This document shows positions 1 through 10,471 of a DNA stretch of 64,000 nt, piece by piece. The notes under the pieces are model-generated. The model made no database searches. It had not been told where the DNA came from and saw only the letters and a program-made list of their open reading frames with translations. The translations under genes and the position numbers were made by a program. How positions within the stretch are numbered: position 1 is the stretch's first letter; the number at the start of each line of letters is the position of its first letter. The stretch lies in NCBI RefSeq assembly GCF_900101075.1, contig NZ_FNFY01000002.1, positions 124,001 to 188,000 on the forward strand, in the 5' to 3' direction. The DNA is from Lacicoccus qingdaonensis. Its GTDB lineage: Bacteria > Bacillota > Bacilli > Staphylococcales > Salinicoccaceae.

Positions 1-1317
1 GATGGCGTCGTACATGCTCAGTTCATTGACGCTGCCGTAGTTGAGCAGTTTTTCAACCGTCTTCAGACCGATGCCCCGCTTCGGTGTGTTGATGATGCGT
101 TCAAAGCTGATGTCGTCATGCGGATTCTGGATGACTTTCAAATAGCTCATCAGGTCCTTTATTTCCATGCGGCTGTAGAACTTCATGCCGCCGATCATCT
201 TATAGGGAACGCTCCCTTTGACGAATGCATCCTCGACTGCACGCGACTGTGAGTTCGCACGGTACAGGACAGCCATGTCGCTGTATGAATACTTGCTTGA
301 AAGATCCATGACATGCCTCAGGATCTCCTGGCCTTCCGCGCGTTCTGAATCCGCCAGGATGGTCTTTATTTTCTTACCGCCCTGACGTACGGTGCGCAGG
401 TCCTTCGGTTTTCTTGATGTATTGTTGCCGATGACCGCGTTTGCTGCATCCAGTATCGTCTTCGTCGAGCGGTAGTTCTGTTCAAGGAAGATCACTTTCG
501 CATCCGGATAATCGTCTTCGAAATTCAGGATGTTTTCGATATTCGCACCGCGGAATTTATAGATCGACTGGTCGGAGTCGCCCACGACACAGATGTTGCG
601 GTACTTCTGGGACAGCAGACTGACCAGTTCATACTGCGCCTGGTTCGTATCCTGGTACTCGTCCACATGGATATACTGGAATCGGTTCTGGTAGTATTCG
701 AGCACCTGCGGCTCTTTTTTGAACAGTTCGATCGTCAGCATGATGAGATCGTCAAAATCAAGCGAGCTGTTGCGGTAAAGGATTTCCTGGTAATCTTTGT
801 AGATCTCACTGTACAGGCCGTCGGAAAAGCCCACAGATTCAGACATGGCTTCCGCCGGATCGATCAGCTGGTTTTTCTTATCCGATATGTAGGACAGTAT
901 CTTTCTCGGATGGTGCTGTTTCGTATCCAGGTTCCTGTTTTTCAAAATGCTTTTGACGACCGAGTTCTGGTCGGTCGGGTCCAGGATGGAAAAGCTGTTT
1001 TCATATCCCAGATGGCTGATATCACGGCGCAGTATTCTGACACACATCGAGTGGAATGTCGAAATCCATATTTTGTGGGCATCGTCTGCGTTCGGAATGA
1101 GTGCATGCACCCGGTCCTTCATTTCCCTTGCCGCTTTATTAGTGAATGTGATGGCCAGCACATTGTACGGCGGCACCCCTTTTTCTGCGAGCAGATAGGC
1201 GATGCGGTGTGTCAGTACGCGTGTCTTCCCGCTGCCCGCACCCGCCATGATAAGAAGCGGCCCTTCCGTATGCTGGATTGCTTCTTTTTGTTCTTTATTC
1301 ATCAATGATAAATCCAT
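1..1317 (-). CDS. pcrA: ATP-dependent DNA helicase PcrA, N-terminal 439 residues (partial)
   Basis: Superfamily 1 3'-5' DNA helicase of the UvrD/PcrA/Rep group, acting in replication restart, repair and removal of protein roadblocks. The gene runs off the left edge of the window, so the C-terminal part is not seen (family length is about 730-740 residues). Visible in order: Walker A AGAGSGKT (residues 25-32), the TFTNKAA motif, DEYQD Walker [14 protein letters not shown] and QNYRS, all intact. The ATG is preceded by GGAG nine bases upstream and begins 16 bases after the pcrB stop, so the two genes are co-transcribed. In staphylococci ligA follows pcrA; that would lie outside this window. Confidence 0.97.
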   Translation of the reverse strand, partial: MDLSLMNKEQKEAIQHTEGPLLIMAGAGSGKTRVLTHRIAYLLAEKGVPPYNVLAITFTNKAAREMKDRVHALIPNADDAHKIWISTFHSMCVRILRRDISHLGYENSFSILDPTDQNSVVKSILKNRNLDTKQHHPRKILSYISDKKNQLIDPAEAMSESVGFSDGLYSEIYKDYQEILYRNSSLDFDDLIMLTIELFKKEPQVLEYYQNRFQYIHVDEYQDTNQAQYELVSLLSQKYRNICVVGDSDQSIYKFRGANIENILNFEDDYPDAKVIFLEQNYRSTKTILDAANAVIGNNTSRKPKDLRTVRQGGKKIKTILADSERAEGQEILRHVMDLSSKYSYSDMAVLYRANSQSRAVEDAFVKGSVPYKMIGGMKFYSRMEIKDLMSYLKVIQNPHDDISFERIINTPKRGIGLKTVEKLLNYGSVNELSMYDAI

Positions 1318-1333
1318 TTTTAAAAACTCCATT

Positions 1334-2002
1334 TTATTTAATGATTGTACGAAGCGCCCTTTTAACGTCTTCATGAATGATGTTGCCGACGACTATCGTA
1401 TCGGCATACTGTGACATCTCCTTTGCCTGTTCCTTTGATGAGATGCCGCCGCCGTATATGACATGCGTGTTATCCGTATGCTGACTCACGATATCCATCA
1501 TCTCCGGATCGCCGTACATACCACTGTACTCTATATACACATACTCCGCTTTGTACAGCTTATCTATCATGTCTATATAGTGCGGCAGTTCGTCTGCTGT
1601 GACCGGCTTCGCCTCAGCCTTTTCAAATGCTTTCGAGTCTTCATTCATAATGATGTAAGGCAGCATTGAAATGTCCTCATAGTCTATCAGGTGGCTGTAC
1701 TCCCGAAGCGCTTCCAGCATCAGGCCGTGCTGCCATCTGATATTTGAAGTATTGAAGACGCTCGGAATAAAGTAATGATCGAACCCGGGCATGACCGCAT
1801 CCTTGTTGGTCACTTCGAGAGCGACGGATTTTGAAAACCGCCTGACTCTGGATAATGCATTCAAAACATTATCCTCGGTCACGTTATCCGTACCGCCGAC
1901 CAGAATCATATCCGTGTCGGATTCTGCAATCTTTTCCAGGTCTTCATCCGTTATTTCCTTCGCGGGGTCCAATTTGAATATATGCTTTGCATCTTTTAAC
2001 AT
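1334..2002 (-). CDS. pcrB: Heptaprenylglyceryl phosphate synthase PcrB
   Basis: TIM-barrel prenyltransferase that joins heptaprenyl diphosphate to glycerol-1-phosphate, giving an archaeal-type ether lipid precursor found in Bacillales. The 222-residue protein has the family blocks HIFKLDPAK near the N-terminus, [19 protein letters not shown] and the phosphate-binding YGGGIS loop near the C-terminus. I start at the ATG at 2002 because GGGAG lies eight bases upstream; a longer reading from a TTG at 2017 would place the ribosome site inside the gene. It leads the pcrB-pcrA operon. The sequence matches staphylococcal PcrB closely in length and blocks. Confidence 0.95.
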   Translation of the reverse strand: MLKDAKHIFKLDPAKEITDEDLEKIAESDTDMILVGGTDNVTEDNVLNALSRVRRFSKSVALEVTNKDAVMPGFDHYFIPSVFNTSNIRWQHGLMLEALREYSHLIDYEDISMLPYIIMNEDSKAFEKAEAKPVTADELPHYIDMIDKLYKAEYVYIEYSGMYGDPEMMDIVSQHTDNTHVIYGGGISSKEQAKEMSQYADTIVVGNIIHEDVKRALRTIIK

Positions 2003-2092
2003 ATTAAAAACTCCCAATAAATTTCATAAAAATATTATATCATTTTCACGGGTATCTTTTTATTAATTATATGTGAATTCGTCAAATTATAT

Positions 2093-2127
2093 AAAAAACG
2101 TCATGATAAGAATGACTTATCATGACG
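2093..2127 (-). terminator. Rho-independent terminator after the D,D-carboxypeptidase gene
   Basis: Twelve-base perfect stem (CGTCATGATAAG with its complement) around a five-base loop, followed on the minus strand by a run of T. It lies directly after the stop of the VanY-type lipoprotein gene. Confidence 0.9.
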
Positions 2128-2132
2128 CCGGT

Positions 2133-2819
2133 TCAATCGATGCCCAGATATTCTTCAAGCACCAGGTCCTGTGCATATATTTCTGTTGCCGCTTTTTCGC
2201 CGACATATCTGATATGCCACGGCTCATAGCCGAGGCCGGTAATGTCTTCCTTGCCTTCCTGATAACGGATGATGAAGCCGTACTCATGCGCAACATCTTT
2301 CATCCATTCATAATCAGGCGTTTCACCGAACGGAATTGCAGCGGTCGAGGCGCTTTCCACCGAACCGATATCCACTGCAAGACCCGACTGATGCTCGGAA
2401 TGTCCCGCCTGCAGCGTACGGAGATCCGCCGCTTCCTGTCCGAGTGTCTCTACAAAATGATCATACACTTCCACCTGGTCCTGATACGAACGGAACCCGC
2501 TGACGATGACGAGGTCAAACCCTTCCGCCGCTGCATCATCGATCAGTTCGGTATATGCTTCGATGACTTCCGGTTCGACACCCGGGTTGTAGTCGGCCGG
2601 CAGACCGTATTCTTCATTGACGATCAGAATATCATTGATATACGTGACGCCGTCCACATCTCTCCATGTCGGTACGGCAAGCTCACTGACATCGTATGCT
2701 TCGATGGTCTTGCTGAAAGCGTCGAACGGCGCATCGGACGGCTCCGCTTCTCCGTTCCCGCAGCCTGCAAGCACCAGAAGCATTGCCGCGATTATAAGTA
2801 TACGAGTTGTAAAATTCAC
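2133..2819 (-). CDS. D-alanyl-D-alanine carboxypeptidase lipoprotein, VanY/M15 family
   Basis: Predicted zinc peptidase that trims the terminal D-Ala from peptidoglycan stem peptides, tethered to the outer face of the membrane. The N-terminus is a lipoprotein signal with lipobox LAGC. Zinc-site motifs of the M15B family are present: SGFRSYQDQ, SEHQSGLAVD (His and Asp ligands) and EPWH (catalytic Glu and His ligand). The start chosen is GTG at 2819 (VNFTTR...), seven bases after AGAGG; the upstream in-frame extension has no ribosome site and overlaps purB. It begins 19 bases after purB and probably shares its transcript, although no functional link to purine synthesis is evident. Confidence 0.92.
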   Translation of the reverse strand: MNFTTRILIIAAMLLVLAGCGNGEAEPSDAPFDAFSKTIEAYDVSELAVPTWRDVDGVTYINDILIVNEEYGLPADYNPGVEPEVIEAYTELIDDAAAEGFDLVIVSGFRSYQDQVEVYDHFVETLGQEAADLRTLQAGHSEHQSGLAVDIGSVESASTAAIPFGETPDYEWMKDVAHEYGFIIRYQEGKEDITGLGYEPWHIRYVGEKAATEIYAQDLVLEEYLGID

Positions 2820-2838
2820 ATCCACACCTCTTTTTATT

Positions 2839-4134
2839 TTACTCGAGGCCTGCACGTCTGAAGATGACATCGACACGCTGCAGGTGATGGTTTTCATCGA
2901 ACAGTCCGTCAATCTCTTCTGTGGTCAGCACTTCAGTGATCCGTTCATCTGCTGAAATCAGTTCCTTGAACGGCACTTTTGTCTCCCATGATTCCATCGC
3001 CTTCGGCTGAACAAGGTCATACGCCTCTTCTCTTGCAAGACCTTTATCGATCATCGTCAGCATGACGCGCTGTGAGTATACAAGTCCGAACGTCTTATCG
3101 ATATTATTTTTCATGTTGTCTTCGAATACCGTCAGATTTTTGACGAGGCTTGTAAATCTGTTCAACATATAATTGAGGGCAATCGTCACGTCAGGCAGCA
3201 TGATACGCTCCGCCGATGAATGGGAAATATCCCTTTCATGCCAGAGCGGCACATTTTCATACGCCGTTGAAATGTAGCCGCGGATGACGCGTGCAAGACC
3301 GGTTACGTTCTCGCTGCCGATCGGATTGCGTTTATGCGGCATCGCGCTGGAACCTTTCTGGCCTTTGCCGAACGACTCTTCCACTTCACGTGTTTCCGTC
3401 TTCTGGAGGCCTCTGATTTCCACTGCAAATTTTTCGATTGACGTCGCGATCAGTGCAAGCACGCTGATGTAATGGGCATGACGGTCACGCTGCAGCGTCT
3501 GCGTGGACACTTCTGCAAAATCGAGGCCGAGATGCTCACATACATACTCTTCCACTTCAGGCGGGATATTTGCGAATGTGCCGACGGCACCGCTCATTTT
3601 GCCCACTTCGATTTCTTCCCTTACCGCTTTGAAACGCTTCAGGTTGCGTTTCATTTCCATATACCATAAAGCGAGTTTGACCCCGAATGTCGTCGGCTCC
3701 GCATGCACGCCGTGTGTACGTCCCATCATCAATGTCGTCTTATGCTCTTTTGCACGCTCGCCAAGCACTTCGATGAAACGCTCGAGATCTTTCTCGATTA
3801 CATCATTTGCCTGCCTGATTATGTAACTCTGCGCCGTATCCACGACATCAGTCGACGTAAGGCCGTAGTGCACCCACTTTTTCTCCTCGCCGAGTGTTTC
3901 CGACACCTGTCTTGTAAAAGCGACAACATCATGACGCGTCTCCGCTTCTATTTCAAGTATGCGGTCCACATCAATCTTCGCATTCGGACGGATGTTCTTC
4001 ACTTCATCTTTCGGGATGATGCCGAGTTCCGCCCATGCTTCCGCCGCCAGAATTTCTACTTCCAGCCAGGCTTTGTATTTATTTTCATCTGTCCAGATTG
4101 CTGCCATTTCATCTCTCGTATAACGTGAAATCAT
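2839..4134 (-). CDS. purB: Adenylosuccinate lyase
   Basis: Catalyses two fumarate-releasing steps in purine synthesis: SAICAR to AICAR and adenylosuccinate to AMP. The 431-residue length is typical. The fumarase/aspartase superfamily signature [10 protein letters not shown] is at residues 262-271 on the flexible catalytic loop, and the general-acid histidine block [11 protein letters not shown] is at 138-148. AAGGAG precedes the ATG. A TATAAT hexamer lies about 50 bases upstream of the start, so the gene probably has its own promoter after the terminator of the preceding unit. The lipoprotein gene follows closely downstream. Confidence 0.97.
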   Translation of the reverse strand: MISRYTRDEMAAIWTDENKYKAWLEVEILAAEAWAELGIIPKDEVKNIRPNAKIDVDRILEIEAETRHDVVAFTRQVSETLGEEKKWVHYGLTSTDVVDTAQSYIIRQANDVIEKDLERFIEVLGERAKEHKTTLMMGRTHGVHAEPTTFGVKLALWYMEMKRNLKRFKAVREEIEVGKMSGAVGTFANIPPEVEEYVCEHLGLDFAEVSTQTLQRDRHAHYISVLALIATSIEKFAVEIRGLQKTETREVEESFGKGQKGSSAMPHKRNPIGSENVTGLARVIRGYISTAYENVPLWHERDISHSSAERIMLPDVTIALNYMLNRFTSLVKNLTVFEDNMKNNIDKTFGLVYSQRVMLTMIDKGLAREEAYDLVQPKAMESWETKVPFKELISADERITEVLTTEEIDGLFDENHHLQRVDVIFRRAGLE

Positions 4135-4227
4135 AAACGCTCGCTCCTTAAATTTTTATGCCCTCTCATTATAGCAGAAAATAAAGTGCTTCTTTCCGTC
4201 TTTTCAATCATTTCTGTAAAACAACGT

Positions 4228-4253
4228 AAAAAAAACCGGAAGATAACTTCCGG
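4228..4253 (-). terminator. Rho-independent terminator after the NETI gene
   Basis: CCGGAAG/CTTCCGG stem with a four-base loop at 4236-4253 and eight T on the minus strand. It closes the pncB-nadE-UPF0316-NETI unit before the purB promoter. Confidence 0.92.
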
Positions 4254-4256
4254 CTT

Positions 4257-4475
4257 CTAATCTTCGATGCGTCTGCCCTCGAACTCTATCTGCTGGTGGC
4301 TGACGGTGCGCATGCCGTTCTCTTCTTTAAAAACGGGCACTTCAGAGCGTCTGACAGGCGTATAGCCTTCAGCTTTCATTCTCTCCAGACAGTCGAGAAC
4401 CGATTCATTTTTTTCAACTTTAAATTTTTTCTTCTTTTTTGGATTTGCCATTTGCTTCAGCCATTTCCTCTTCAT
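4257..4475 (-). CDS. NETI-motif small protein
   Basis: Small conserved Firmicutes protein of unknown function. After a lysine-rich N-terminus it contains the pattern [20 protein letters not shown] followed by PVRRSE.P.F, which matches the conserved core of the NETI-domain family (the motif itself reads NESV here). Two starts are possible: ATG at 4475, six bases after AGAGGAAA, or ATG at 4451 (MANPKKKKK). I keep the first because its ribosome site is better placed. Either way the gene overlaps the end of the UPF0316 gene, indicating translational coupling. Confidence 0.8.
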   Translation of the reverse strand: MKRKWLKQMANPKKKKKFKVEKNESVLDCLERMKAEGYTPVRRSEVPVFKEENGMRTVSHQQIEFEGRRIED

Positions 4476-5067
4476 ATATTTCCTCTAAAACTTCCTCGAC
4501 ATGTTCCGGTTCGTAATTGGCCACTTTACGGCTGCTGACACCTTTCGTCCAAAAGCCGCCGCTGATCGTTTTTGTTTCGTAGGCGACGATAAATGCCTTA
4601 TCGTCAAGCTCTCTAATCGTGTCGATCAGTTTATTCTGGTAGCGTCTCGGCGTTAATATCTGCATCGTCGTCCGTTCGCCGTCACGGCCGTATGCTGTGC
4701 CGTGTGTTACACCGTACCCCAGAACTCTCAGCTGGTCCGGAAGGTCCCGGTCGCGTTCTGCCGTCGTCACATTGACAACCATATAACCGAGCGCAAGCTT
4801 CTCTTCAATTTTCAGGCCCATCAGAATGCCGGCACCAAAGCCGAGTGCATATGCAATGATGTTCACCGGCTGGTCCAGATTATCAAGCACCAGCCCGAGA
4901 CCGATGATATAGACAAGGGTTTCCAAAATGCTGACGGAAGCCGCCATATAGCGGTAACCTTTAGTCAGCGCGACTGTGCGTAAAGTCATGAAGCTTACGT
5001 AAAATATATTGATGACAAATATGACAATGACCATCAATACAACACTTTGTGAAATCATTTCGAACAT
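4420..5067 (-). CDS. UPF0316 membrane protein (DUF2179/DUF5698 type)
   Basis: Integral membrane protein of the YebE/UPF0316 family; function unknown. About three hydrophobic segments occupy the first 90 residues, followed by a soluble domain with the [15 protein letters not shown] and [10 protein letters not shown] pattern of DUF2179, a putative small-ligand sensor that is also attached to YitT proteins (one such protein lies at 39.4 kb). The C-terminal 40 residues are charged. AAGGAA precedes the ATG. It is 25 bases downstream of nadE and overlaps the NETI gene, so it appears to belong to the NAD operon transcript. Confidence 0.85.
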   Translation of the reverse strand: MFEMISQSVVLMVIVIFVINIFYVSFMTLRTVALTKGYRYMAASVSILETLVYIIGLGLVLDNLDQPVNIIAYALGFGAGILMGLKIEEKLALGYMVVNVTTAERDRDLPDQLRVLGYGVTHGTAYGRDGERTTMQILTPRRYQNKLIDTIRELDDKAFIVAYETKTISGGFWTKGVSSRKVANYEPEHVEEVLEEIYEEEMAEANGKSKKEEKI

Positions 5068-5092
5068 CTTTCATTTTCCTTCCGGTTATAAT

Positions 5093-5920
5093 TTAATTTT
5101 TATATGAATGATACCGGTTGTATGGAAGCACACGCTTATGCTGTGTTTTATCATACCAGCTGATGATCGTTTCATAATCTTTATCATTGATGTCCTTACC
5201 TTCCAGGAAGTCATCAATCGCATCATACTCGACACCGAGCGCCTCTTCGTCGCTCAGCATCGGACGGTCGCTCTCAAGGTCCGCCGTCGGCACTTTCTTA
5301 TACAGATGTTCAGGCGCACCCAGATGTTTTAATATTGCCTGGCCTTGACGCTTGTTCAGTCCGACGAGCGGTGCGATATCACATGCGCCGTCACCGTGCT
5401 TTGTATAAAAACCGGTCAATGCTTCGGCTGCATGGTCGGCCCCGAGTACGATGCCTTCTGTCGCTGCTGCAACGGCATACTGGGCCTTCATCCTTTCACG
5501 CGCCTTTTCATTGCCTTTGATGAAATCGGACAGTTCATAGCCCGCTTCCTTCAATGCATCAACACTCGCATCCACAGATGCTTTGATGTTTATTTTCTGG
5601 ACGGACGAGGGACTGATGAACTCCACTGCATCAATGGCATCCTGTTTGTCCGCCTGCTCCCCGTACGGCAGGTTCAGTGCATGGAATGAATACTTCTCCT
5701 CATTCTGCTCCGCGTTCAGTTCATCCACCGCCATCTGCGCAAGTTTTCCGAGCAGCGTGGAGTCCTGGCCGCCCGATATGCCGAGCACCATGGACTTCAG
5801 AAAAAGGTGTCCTTCCATATAATCTTTGATGAAATCGATGATTTCACGCGCTTCCTCTTCAGGCGAAATCTCACTTTTTGCGTGCAGTGCATTTATAATC
5901 TCCTCTTGACGTGGTCTCAT
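5093..5920 (-). CDS. nadE: NH3-dependent NAD+ synthetase
   Basis: Final step of NAD synthesis: amidation of nicotinate adenine dinucleotide with ammonia and ATP. The 275-residue protein lacks a glutaminase domain, so it is the ammonia-dependent form. The ATP pyrophosphatase loop SGGQDS is at residues 49-54, and GLNKRQGQ and the C-terminal [10 protein letters not shown] block are present. The ATG at 5920 (MRPRQEE) is used because GGAGTG lies upstream and this avoids overlap with pncB, which ends seven bases earlier. It forms an operon with pncB, the preceding enzyme group of the salvage route. Confidence 0.95.
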   Translation of the reverse strand: MRPRQEEIINALHAKSEISPEEEAREIIDFIKDYMEGHLFLKSMVLGISGGQDSTLLGKLAQMAVDELNAEQNEEKYSFHALNLPYGEQADKQDAIDAVEFISPSSVQKINIKASVDASVDALKEAGYELSDFIKGNEKARERMKAQYAVAAATEGIVLGADHAAEALTGFYTKHGDGACDIAPLVGLNKRQGQAILKHLGAPEHLYKKVPTADLESDRPMLSDEEALGVEYDAIDDFLEGKDINDKDYETIISWYDKTQHKRVLPYNRYHSYKN

Positions 5921-5927
5921 ATTACAT

Positions 5928-7379
5928 TCACTCCAATTTTTTATTGCTTGCATCCTCAATCAGATCCTGTTTGATCTGCCATAATTTTCTTGACAGGTCG
6001 ACAGGATACTCCTCCGGATTCAAGAAACGTTTGTACTCCTCCCATAAAATGGCAAGATTGCTGTCAAGCCGTTCCTTTATCTCTTCCACTGAATTGGATT
6101 CATAAACCAGTTTACCCTCTGTAAAAATATCTTTCAGCAATTCCACTTTGTCGAAGGAATAGATGAGCTTACGCTTGATCGTATGCACAGGGTGGAACAT
6201 GAGGAGCGGTTCATCCGTGTCCAGTTCTTCACTGTACTCCGTAATATACTCGCCTTCACTCATGCCGGTCTGTCTGTTGATGATGCGGTAGACATTTTTC
6301 TTCGCAGGTGTCGTCATCTTCTCCACGTTGCCGGAAATCTTTATACGGTCCTCGAATTCGCCGTCTTTGTTTTCAACCGCGACAAGTTTGTACACCGCAC
6401 CGAGGGCCGGCTGGTCGTAGGCGGTGATCAGTTTCGTTCCGATGCCCCAGCTGTCCACTCTCGCCCCCTGCGTCTGCAGTGACAGAATCGTCACTTCATC
6501 GAGGTCGTTCGAGACGATGATTTTGGCTTCCGTGAAACCGGCCTCATCCAGCATTTTACGCGCTTTTTTGGACAGGTATGCGATGTCTCCCGAGTCGAGA
6601 CGTATACCAATGAAGTTAATCTTATCCCCCATCTCGCGGGCAACTTTAATGGCATTCGGCACCCCGGACCTCAGCGTGTCGAAAGTGTCGACTAAAAAGA
6701 CGCAGTCCTCGTGTGTCTTTGCATATGCTTTGAATGCTTCATAATCATCGCCGTATGCCTGGATCATCGAGTGGGCATGCGTGCCGCTCGGCGGCAGGTC
6801 GAACAGCTTGGCGGCCCTGACGTTACTCGTGCCGTCAAAACCTCCGATGATCGCTGCCCTTGCCCCCCAGATGGCCGCATCAAATTCATGCGCACGCCTT
6901 GAACCGAACTCCATCAGTTGTTCATTCGGCGTAATCTGGCGGATACGGCTCGCCTTCGTTGCAATCAGCGTCTGATAGTTGACGATGTTGAGCAGCGCCG
7001 TTTCGATGAGCTGTGCTTCAGCGAGCGGGGCCTCCACCTGCACAAGCGGCATATTATTGAAGACGACCTGTCCCTCTTCAACTGCGCGCAGATTTCCTGT
7101 GAATTTCAGCCCCTTCAGGTAGCCCAGGAACTCTTCATTGTATTCCTGCGAACGCAGGTACTCTATATCCGAATCCGTAAACTTCAGATTTGAAAGATAA
7201 TCGATGATCCTCTCCAGACCTGCAAAAACGGCATACCCGTTTTCAAAAGGCATCTGTCTGAAATAAAGATCAAATATCGCCGTGCGGTTATGGATGCCCT
7301 GATTATAATAGACTTCCGCCATATTGATTTGGTATAAATCCGTATGGAGCATAAAACTGTCGTCCTCGTACTGGTACAT
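5928..7379 (-). CDS. pncB: Nicotinate phosphoribosyltransferase
   Basis: Converts nicotinate and PRPP to nicotinate mononucleotide, the entry step of NAD salvage (Preiss-Handler route). The 483-residue protein shows the family blocks FDLYFR near residue 40, EFGSRRAH, the phosphorylated-histidine region [12 protein letters not shown], and IRLDSGD. I start at ATG 7379 (MYQYEDD); GTG at 7391 is only one base from AGGAAGG and is too close to it. nadE follows after seven bases. The MFS transporter and pncA are divergent neighbours, so three salvage enzymes sit together. Confidence 0.95.
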   Translation of the reverse strand: MYQYEDDSFMLHTDLYQINMAEVYYNQGIHNRTAIFDLYFRQMPFENGYAVFAGLERIIDYLSNLKFTDSDIEYLRSQEYNEEFLGYLKGLKFTGNLRAVEEGQVVFNNMPLVQVEAPLAEAQLIETALLNIVNYQTLIATKASRIRQITPNEQLMEFGSRRAHEFDAAIWGARAAIIGGFDGTSNVRAAKLFDLPPSGTHAHSMIQAYGDDYEAFKAYAKTHEDCVFLVDTFDTLRSGVPNAIKVAREMGDKINFIGIRLDSGDIAYLSKKARKMLDEAGFTEAKIIVSNDLDEVTILSLQTQGARVDSWGIGTKLITAYDQPALGAVYKLVAVENKDGEFEDRIKISGNVEKMTTPAKKNVYRIINRQTGMSEGEYITEYSEELDTDEPLLMFHPVHTIKRKLIYSFDKVELLKDIFTEGKLVYESNSVEEIKERLDSNLAILWEEYKRFLNPEEYPVDLSRKLWQIKQDLIEDASNKKLE

Positions 7380-7485
7380 TATTACGTCCACCCTTCCTAT
7401 TGCTTATGTATATCGGTTATAATTAAATCATAATCATTTTACCACAGGATCATCAGATTAGAACATTACAACACCGGAGGTTTGC

Positions 7486-8670
7486 ATGGATACAAACGGT
7501 TTCAGACGAAAATTCATCATACTGTCCATCATAGTATGTATTTCAGGCTTTTCCCAAGGGCTGCTTCTGCCCTTGATATCATTCATATTCGAAGACCGCG
7601 GCATATCCCCCGCACTGAGCGGCCTCCATGCCTCCGGACTGTACATCGGCGTATTTGTATCTGCACTGTTCATCGAGGCACCGCTCAGAAAGTACGGCTA
7701 CCTTCCGATGATCGTCATCGGGGGTGCAACGGTCGGCGTGTCGCTGTTTTTATTCCCGTTCCTTGAAAATATATGGATCTGGTTCGTCCTCCGCCTCATT
7801 ATCGGTGTCGCTGACAACGTGCTGCATTTCAGCACCCAGACCTGGCTGATCCAGTCGTCGCCGCCGAAACGGATGGGGAAAATCATTGCATTTTACGGTC
7901 TGTTCTTTTCCTTCGGCTTCATGGTCGGTCCGAAAGTCAGTGAGCTTGTCGTCATCAATGAGTCGCTGCCGTTCATCGTTTCTGCAGTGCTGACGATGAT
8001 TGCCTGGCCGCTCATTTTCCTGCTGCCGGGTGCACGCAGTGAAAAACCGGCCGATGCCGGTGTTCCGAGCAACTTTTTCAATACTTTGAAGAATTTCAAG
8101 GCCGTCATCATCACAAGCTGGGCATGCTTTCTGATGCCGATGCTGTTCGGTATTTTCGAGGGCTCGCTGAACACGAACTTCCCGGTGTACGCTCTCAGGA
8201 ATGACTTTGAAGTTTCCGAAGTGACATGGATACTGCCGATGTTTTCTTTCGGGGCGATTCTGCTCCAGGTACCGATCGGCAGCCTCGGTGACAAAGTCGG
8301 CCGCAGCAGGCTGATCAGCGTACTGCTGCTGCTCGGTCTCGGCACATTTCTGTTGATGGAAGTCTTCAGCGGCTCATTCATCATGCTGATGGTTTTATTT
8401 GTCCTCGCAGGTATTTTTGTCGGTTCGATGTATTCACTCGGCATCAGCTATATGGCGGATATGACGCCTGCTTACAACCTGCCGGCCGGCAACCTGATCG
8501 CCGGCATGTTCTTCAGTATCGGCAGCATACTCGGTCCGGTGATCGGCGGTGCTGTCATTACAGGAACCGGCGGCGGAATGTACTTTTTCTTTTTCGTCAT
8601 TGCAATTTTGACGGTCTTTATTTTGAACGTGATTTTTATGATTTCAAAAAGAAACTATGTAAAGGAATGA
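7486..8670 (+). CDS. MFS transporter, candidate nicotinamide/nicotinate-related carrier
   Basis: Twelve-segment major facilitator of 394 residues. Segments are visible throughout, with the cytoplasmic loop-8 signature GDKVGRSRL in the middle and a GPVIGG motif late. CCGGAGG precedes the ATG by five to six bases. pncA starts four bases after its stop, so the two are translationally linked, and the divergent neighbour is pncB. That setting suggests transport connected with pyridine nucleotide salvage, but the sequence alone does not fix the substrate and drug or sugar efflux remain possible. Confidence 0.85.
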   Translation: MDTNGFRRKFIILSIIVCISGFSQGLLLPLISFIFEDRGISPALSGLHASGLYIGVFVSALFIEAPLRKYGYLPMIVIGGATVGVSLFLFPFLENIWIWFVLRLIIGVADNVLHFSTQTWLIQSSPPKRMGKIIAFYGLFFSFGFMVGPKVSELVVINESLPFIVSAVLTMIAWPLIFLLPGARSEKPADAGVPSNFFNTLKNFKAVIITSWACFLMPMLFGIFEGSLNTNFPVYALRNDFEVSEVTWILPMFSFGAILLQVPIGSLGDKVGRSRLISVLLLLGLGTFLLMEVFSGSFIMLMVLFVLAGIFVGSMYSLGISYMADMTPAYNLPAGNLIAGMFFSIGSILGPVIGGAVITGTGGGMYFFFFVIAILTVFILNVIFMISKRNYVKE

Positions 8671-8674
8671 TTTT

Positions 8675-9226
8675 ATGAAAAAAGCACTTTTAGTCATCGA
8701 CTACTCCTACGACTTCGTGGCCCCGGACGGAAAATTGACTGCCGGGGAACCTGCGATCGCACTTGAACAGAGCATTGCCGACAGAATTGACGCGGCGGAT
8801 AAGAACGGCGAGAATATATTTTTCATGATGGACCTGCATTACGAAAACGATACACACCATCCGGAGCATAAACTGTTCCCGCCGCACAACATTGCCGGCA
8901 CGCCGGGACGTGAGCTGTACGGCAAAGTTTTGGAGAAATATAAAGAAATCGAAGGACAGGACAATGTGTTCTTCCTTGATAAGACACGCTACAGCGCGTT
9001 CAGCGGCACACCGCTCCATCACCTCCTCAAGGAACGCGGCATCGACACCGTCGTTCTGACGGGGGTGGTCACGGACATCTGCATCATGCACACGGCAGTC
9101 GACGCCTACAATTCAGGGTACGGCATCATCGTCCCTGAATCATGTGTCGCATCGTTCAACCCCGATGGCCATAAAGTGAGCCTCGAGCACTTTAAAAATA
9201 CTTTAGGTGCAACAGTTGAACCATAG
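8675..9226 (+). CDS. pncA: Nicotinamidase, isochorismatase fold
   Basis: Cysteine hydrolase predicted to deamidate nicotinamide to nicotinate. At 183 residues it shows the complete catalytic triad Asp9, Lys103, Cys136 and metal-site residues Asp53, Glu64 and His71, the same numbers I recall for the pneumococcal nicotinamidase. The cis-peptide region GVVTDIC precedes and includes the cysteine. It is coupled to the MFS gene (four-base gap) and lies beside pncB and nadE, which use its product. This supports nicotinamidase over other isochorismatase-like activities. Confidence 0.9.
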   Translation: MKKALLVIDYSYDFVAPDGKLTAGEPAIALEQSIADRIDAADKNGENIFFMMDLHYENDTHHPEHKLFPPHNIAGTPGRELYGKVLEKYKEIEGQDNVFFLDKTRYSAFSGTPLHHLLKERGIDTVVLTGVVTDICIMHTAVDAYNSGYGIIVPESCVASFNPDGHKVSLEHFKNTLGATVEP

Positions 9227-9284
9227 CAAGTCCATGTTTCTAATGTTAAAATAAAATTATCATACATTGAAAAGGAGTTTCATA

Positions 9285-10205
9285 ATGGCAGTTAAAATTT
9301 TTGGACACCAAAACCCGGATACGGATACAATCACTTCTGCGATCGTACTTGCAGATATTGAAACTAATTCAGGCAACGATGTGGTCGCCGCACGCCTTGG
9401 CGAAGTCAACGCAGAAACACAATATGCACTGGACCACTTCAATGCCGCTGCGCCTGAGCTGATTGAAAGTGTCGGCGAAGGCGATGACGTCATCCTGGTC
9501 GATCATAATGAATTCCAGCAGTCCGCTGAAAATATCGGACAGGCAAATATTTTAAAAGTTGTGGACCACCACCGTATTGCAAACTTCCAGACAGAGTCCC
9601 CACTCTTCTACAGAGCGGAACCAGTCGGATGTACAGCAACGATCCTCCACAAAATGTATAAGGAAAATGACCTTGAAATCAGCCGTGAAATGGCCGGACT
9701 GATGTTATCCGCAATCATTTCCGACACGCTGCTCTATAAATCACCGACGACGACCGATGAAGATATCGCAGCAGGTGAAGCACTGCAGAAAATCGCTGAA
9801 GTGAATGCTGAAGAGTACGGTATTGAAATGCTGAAAGCAGGCGCTTCGACTGAAGATAAATCTGCTGAAGCACTCATTACAGGTGATGCGAAATCATTTG
9901 AAATGGGCTCTAAAACGACCCGCATTGCACAGATCAACGTTGTGGATGTGGAAGAAGTTTTGGCACGTAAATCTGAATTGACTGACGCAGTGGAAAAAGA
10001 AATCGAAGCTGAAGGATATGATCTGTTCGTCCTCGTCATCACAAACATTCTGGAATCAGATTCAACAGTCATCGCACTCGGATCAGATGCCAATGTCGTT
10101 GAAAAAGCATTCGACGTATCACTCGATGAGGATACAGCATTATTAGAAGGTGTCGTTTCCCGTAAAAAACAAGTCGTGCCGAACATTACGAAGGCGCTTG
10201 GATAA
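9285..10205 (+). CDS. ppaC: Manganese-dependent inorganic pyrophosphatase (family II)
   Basis: Cytoplasmic DHH-family pyrophosphatase that removes PPi produced by biosynthetic reactions such as NadE and PncB. The 306 residues show GHQNPDTDTI (metal ligands His and Asp), VDHNE, the VVDHHRI DHH motif and a C-terminal SRKKQVVP substrate-binding block of the DHHA2 domain. The start is the ATG at 9285, after AAAAGGAG; an upstream in-frame codon lies within the ribosome site. A terminator follows directly. Confidence 0.97.
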   Translation: MAVKIFGHQNPDTDTITSAIVLADIETNSGNDVVAARLGEVNAETQYALDHFNAAAPELIESVGEGDDVILVDHNEFQQSAENIGQANILKVVDHHRIANFQTESPLFYRAEPVGCTATILHKMYKENDLEISREMAGLMLSAIISDTLLYKSPTTTDEDIAAGEALQKIAEVNAEEYGIEMLKAGASTEDKSAEALITGDAKSFEMGSKTTRIAQINVVDVEEVLARKSELTDAVEKEIEAEGYDLFVLVITNILESDSTVIALGSDANVVEKAFDVSLDEDTALLEGVVSRKKQVVPNITKALG

Positions 10206-10227
10206 GATAATTTCGAGTTCTTAAGAC

Positions 10228-10267
10228 CGGACAGAATCGGCGATTGCCACGTTCTGTCCGTTTTTTT
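10228..10267 (+). terminator. Terminator of ppaC
   Basis: Nine-base stem CGGACAGAA/TTCTGTCCG with a 15-base loop that can itself pair GGC/GCC, followed by seven T. Confidence 0.9.
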
Positions 10268-10337
10268 GTATCGATTTTGGACAGTTTTCAAGAAGTATTC
10301 AGACAAAACATCCATATCCTCCGCTGAAACGACAAAA

Positions 10338-10362
10338 AAGAAGCCGGTGTCCGGCTTCTTTT
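10338..10362. terminator. Bidirectional terminator between ppaC and the leftward small gene
   Basis: Ten-base perfect stem AAGAAGCCGG/CCGGCTTCTT with a TGT loop, A run before and T run after, so it can act on both strands. The rest of 10206-10471 is AT-rich and holds nothing else I can support. Confidence 0.85.
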
Positions 10363-10471
10363 CCACATTGGAAGGCTATTTCCAAATAATAGTTGAAAGA
10401 ATGAAAAAATGGTATGTCAATAATATAACATCAATTGTCAGAAAAAACAATCTATTTTAAAGAACTTTTTA

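Noticed and set aside
667-1308. 213-codon rightward frame antisense to pcrA
   Set aside because: Shadow of the conserved helicase frame; no ribosome site and no recognisable domain.
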